A stretch of DNA of 9,073 nucleotides from Acidobacteriota bacterium (GTDB taxonomy: Bacteria; Acidobacteriota; Terriglobia; Terriglobales; Acidobacteriaceae). Position 1 is the first letter of the stretch; each line of letters starts with the position of its first letter. The position numbers and the translations under genes are program-made. Positions 6,631 to 9,073 of the stretch are shown here, one piece after another. A model generated the notes under the pieces. That model searched no databases and was not told the origin of the DNA. It saw nothing but the letters and a program-made list of their open reading frames with translations. The stretch is from assembly GCA_021781255.1 (NCBI GenBank), contig JAJXXG010000064.1, positions 1 through 9,073 of the forward strand, given 5' to 3'.

Positions 6631-9073
6631 CTAATGCCCGCTTCCCTTGCTCCACTGCAGCCGGATACCGCCGCGGAGGCTCGTGGGCAGGTTTACATAG
6701 CCTATCGGCGCAATGTGCTGGTTGTTCATCAGGTTGTCCGCCTGCCCATAGACCCCCAGCCACGAAAGCAACTGGTAGCTGCCGCCAATATCGATCTTTG
6801 CGTAGCCGTGGTCCAGGTTGCGGTTGGGCAGAAGCAGGCTGTTTCCCCCGTTGATATCCATACCGCCCAGAAAGTCTGAATCATCCGATCGGCTGACAAA
6901 CGCCGAACTGAATACCGCGCTGAGCCCATTGCGCGAATACGTCGCGGTGAAGAATCCCGTATGAGGCGGACGGCGGAAGGGACGTGCGCCTTTGAGTGGC
7001 GAGTAAGTCCCGATGGGAATACCGTTGTACGTCGGCAGCGGACCCAGCAAAGCCACGTCGTCGTTCGTGAATGAGCGCTGCACCACGGCATCCAGGTAGG
7101 TGTAGCCGCCGCGTAGAAAAATGCCGCGCCCAATGCCTCCTTCCATGGTGCTCTCAAAGCCCAGAGCGCGATACGCCTCCGTGTTCAGGCTCTGCTCATA
7201 CGCCCCGTTGGCCTGCAAAAACTGCTCCAGTTCGATCTGTTGAGCCGCCGAAAGATTGGGCAGCAACTGAGGGATCAGATTCACACCAACATACTCGATC
7301 TGTCGGCCATACTCGTTGTGAAAGAAGCTGGTGCGGACGACAAGGCGCTCGCTGAAGAAAGCCTGTTCCATGCCGCCCTCGTAGGTGCGCGTGGCAGGCG
7401 CCGCCAGCGGCGCAATATGCAGTTGCTGTATGGTCGCCTGCCCCCCATTGCTCTCAAGAAAGTTGTACAGCGAGTAGAATTGGTCGGTTAGCGAGGGCTC
7501 GCGCACCGCATCGCCAAAGTTGAACAATACCCGTGTACCGCTGAAGATGCCGTTGCGCGGGCGAAGGGCATACACTGAGAAGCCGGCTCGCGGCGAAGTC
7601 TGGGTTCCGAACAGCGAATAATGCTCCAGGTCGCCGCCCATCGTGTAGAAGAAGCGGCTCTTGAAGTCCCCGTGCACCGCCGCCCGATAGTCGTAATTCG
7701 TTCGTTCCACCGGCGTGTAGTAGGAGCTGCCCGGTGCTGCGCCACGCTCGTCTTCGTATTGAAAGCCGATAAGCCCCGCAAGATGCGGAGTGACGTTGTA
7801 GTCGCCCTGGTACACAAGCTGATCGCGGTTTGAAACCAGTTGGTACCCCTGCGGATAGGTGCCGCCATAATTCATCAACGCGCGCCCCGTCACCGAGGAG
7901 CCATTCGCGCCGGCAATCGTCACCAGGTCTCCGAAGCTATCGCCATAAGCGTCGAAGATGCCAGCGCCGCTCTGCTCCCACAGGTGGTACTGCTCGCGCT
8001 TGCGCGTCAGTCCGTAACGCACCGTGTTATGAAAGTCCGCCGTTGTCTGGTTTGTGAGCGATGCACTCAGAAAGATGTCCTGGTCTTTCTGGGTGGCATT
8101 GTTGGCTATGTGATAGAACTCCCACGTGCCGGGAACGCCCACAGCCGCCACTCCATAGTGCAGCGTGCCGCGAATTTGTGTCTTCCCGCTGGGCTGCCAG
8201 CCAAGATTGGCAGCGGTCGTGGCTACGTGATACTGGTCATGAGGCAGATCGTTCGCAGTCTGCATCCAGCTGAAGTCACCAAGATAGTCCAGCTTGTTGT
8301 GCGCCCCCGCTACCTCAAGATCCTCCAGCGACGTCGAGAAGTTTCCCGCATCGCCGTGGAACAAGAACGAAGGAAAGCTCGTGGTGCCACGTGGGGTGGT
8401 CAGGCTCACAACGCCGCTGGCCGCGTCAGCCCCATAGAGGCTCGAATTCGGCCCGCGGTAAACCTCCGCGCGCTCAACAGCCGTGGTCGCCAGCGATCCA
8501 AAATCGAAACGGCCGCCCAGGTCCCCCGCGCTCACTCCGTCCACCAGAATCTTGTTGGCATCTGAGTCGCCTCCGCGGATGAAGAGTGAACTCTGCGCCC
8601 CTCGCTGGCCGCTTTGCGCCACAAAGGTTCCCGGCATCAGCCGTAGCAGGCTCACCAGATCATCGCGCGTGGCCAGGTCGGTCGGCCCCAGCACGGTGGT
8701 GGCTGCGCTCGTTTGCGCCTGGGGAGTCGGCGTACCCGTGGCCGTCACCACGATCGACTGGCGCACCCATTCAGGCTCAAGCACGAGGTTGCGCTCCATG
8801 CTGTCGAGCCGGCCTGCATAGAAGGACGGCGTCTCCAATTGGCGAAAGCTTTGGGCCGAAGCCAGCAGATAGAAACGTCCCTCTACACCGGTCAGAATCT
8901 GAAAACTACCATCCGCCGCGGTCACGGCAGAGCCCACAACGCGACCCTTGCTGATAAGTGCCACCTTTGCGCCGGGGACTTTGGCGCCGGAAACATCCGT
9001 GACAGCGCCCTGCACAGACGCAGCCCAGCCTGGGATGGCAGCAAAAAAACACACAATGAAAGCGGAAAGAAGC
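6631..9073 (-). CDS. BtuB-like TonB-dependent receptor with regulatory-like N-terminal domain, 5' end cut
   Basis: Outer-membrane TonB-dependent receptor of the vitamin B12/siderophore type; the substrate cannot be told from sequence. The frame stays open to the right edge, and the codons upstream of GTG 9054 read LLSAFI. This continues a signal-peptide core ending near GWAA (12), so the real start lies outside the window. Numbering from GTG 9054 as residue 1, the parts are as follows. A CarboxypepD_reg-like domain spans about 14-93 (QGAVTDVSGAKVPGAKVALI). A TonB-box-like QSIVVTATG is at 99-107. Plug hallmarks are LFIRGGDSDANKILVDGV (157-174) and ERAEVYRGPNSSLYGADAAS (194-213), very close to BtuB/FecA family patterns. 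The barrel runs to the last strand GGIRLQW, ending at W801, then a six-residue tail SKGSGH. Visible length is 813 aa against about 614 for E. coli BtuB; the extra N-terminal domain explains part of this. No cysteine was seen after the signal peptide. A terminator follows at 6533-6577. Confidence 0.93.
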   Translation of the reverse strand, partial: LLSAFIVCFFAAIPGWAASVQGAVTDVSGAKVPGAKVALISKGRVVGSAVTAADGSFQILTGVEGRFYLLASAQSFRQLETPSFYAGRLDSMERNLVLEPEWVRQSIVVTATGTPTPQAQTSAATTVLGPTDLATRDDLVSLLRLMPGTFVAQSGQRGAQSSLFIRGGDSDANKILVDGVSAGDLGGRFDFGSLATTAVERAEVYRGPNSSLYGADAASGVVSLTTPRGTTSFPSFLFHGDAGNFSTSLEDLEVAGAHNKLDYLGDFSWMQTANDLPHDQYHVATTAANLGWQPSGKTQIRGTLHYGVAAVGVPGTWEFYHIANNATQKDQDIFLSASLTNQTTADFHNTVRYGLTRKREQYHLWEQSGAGIFDAYGDSFGDLVTIAGANGSSVTGRALMNYGGTYPQGYQLVSNRDQLVYQGDYNVTPHLAGLIGFQYEDERGAAPGSSYYTPVERTNYDYRAAVHGDFKSRFFYTMGGDLEHYSLFGTQTSPRAGFSVYALRPRNGIFSGTRVLFNFGDAVREPSLTDQFYSLYNFLESNGGQATIQQLHIAPLAAPATRTYEGGMEQAFFSERLVVRTSFFHNEYGRQIEYVGVNLIPQLLPNLSAAQQIELEQFLQANGAYEQSLNTEAYRALGFESTMEGGIGRGIFLRGGYTYLDAVVQRSFTNDDVALLGPLPTYNGIPIGTYSPLKGARPFRRPPHTGFFTATYSRNGLSAVFSSAFVSRSDDSDFLGGMDINGGNSLLLPNRNLDHGYAKIDIGGSYQLLSWLGVYGQADNLMNNQHIAPIGYVNLPTSLRGGIRLQWSKGSGH

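Noticed and set aside
7840..8565. 241-codon open frame on the + strand across the BtuB-like receptor
   Set aside because: Antisense to conserved plug and barrel codons. Its protein is rich in Arg/Val/Ala as expected for a complement frame.

Overview
The window is moderately GC-rich bacterial DNA with three complete or nearly complete genes and one gene fragment. The best guess for the source is an Acidobacteriota (Terriglobia-like) genome. This rests on the very long Oar-like TonB-dependent receptor with an N-terminal carboxypeptidase-regulatory-like domain, whose plug motifs are typical of the families expanded in that phylum, and on the general character of GroEL. It is an inference by recognition, not from a database search.

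Left part (1-2087, + strand): the 3' end of groES, a 93-bp spacer, and a complete groEL. Together they form the usual groESL chaperonin operon. Two hairpins follow groEL: a GNRA-capped stem just after the stop codon, and a UUCG-capped rho-independent terminator. The operon promoter, and any CIRCE operator, would lie left of the window.

Middle and right (2115-9073, - strand): two genes for TonB-dependent outer-membrane receptors, converging on groESL. The nearer one (2167-6294, 1375 aa) is a complete Oar-like giant receptor. It has a signal peptide, a regulatory-like beta-sandwich domain, a plug, a long barrel and a C-terminal aromatic residue. The farther one (6631 to the right edge) is a BtuB-like receptor, also with a regulatory-like N-terminal domain, and its 5' end is cut by the window edge. 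A strong inverted repeat with T-runs on both sides separates them in a 336-bp intergenic region, so they are probably separate transcription units. The nearer receptor has its own 24-nt-downstream hairpin facing the groEL terminator.

The chaperonin genes act in the cytoplasm on protein folding. The two receptors act in the outer membrane on TonB/ExbBD-driven uptake of unidentified ligands. I see no functional link between the two halves beyond being neighbours. There are no tRNA or rRNA genes, mobile elements or CRISPR arrays, and nothing that amounts to a new multi-gene system. The points most worth a second look are the six neatly paired cysteines of the Oar-like receptor, the cluster of three hairpins in the convergent gap, an insertion of about 11 residues in GroEL, and the off-window true start of the second receptor.
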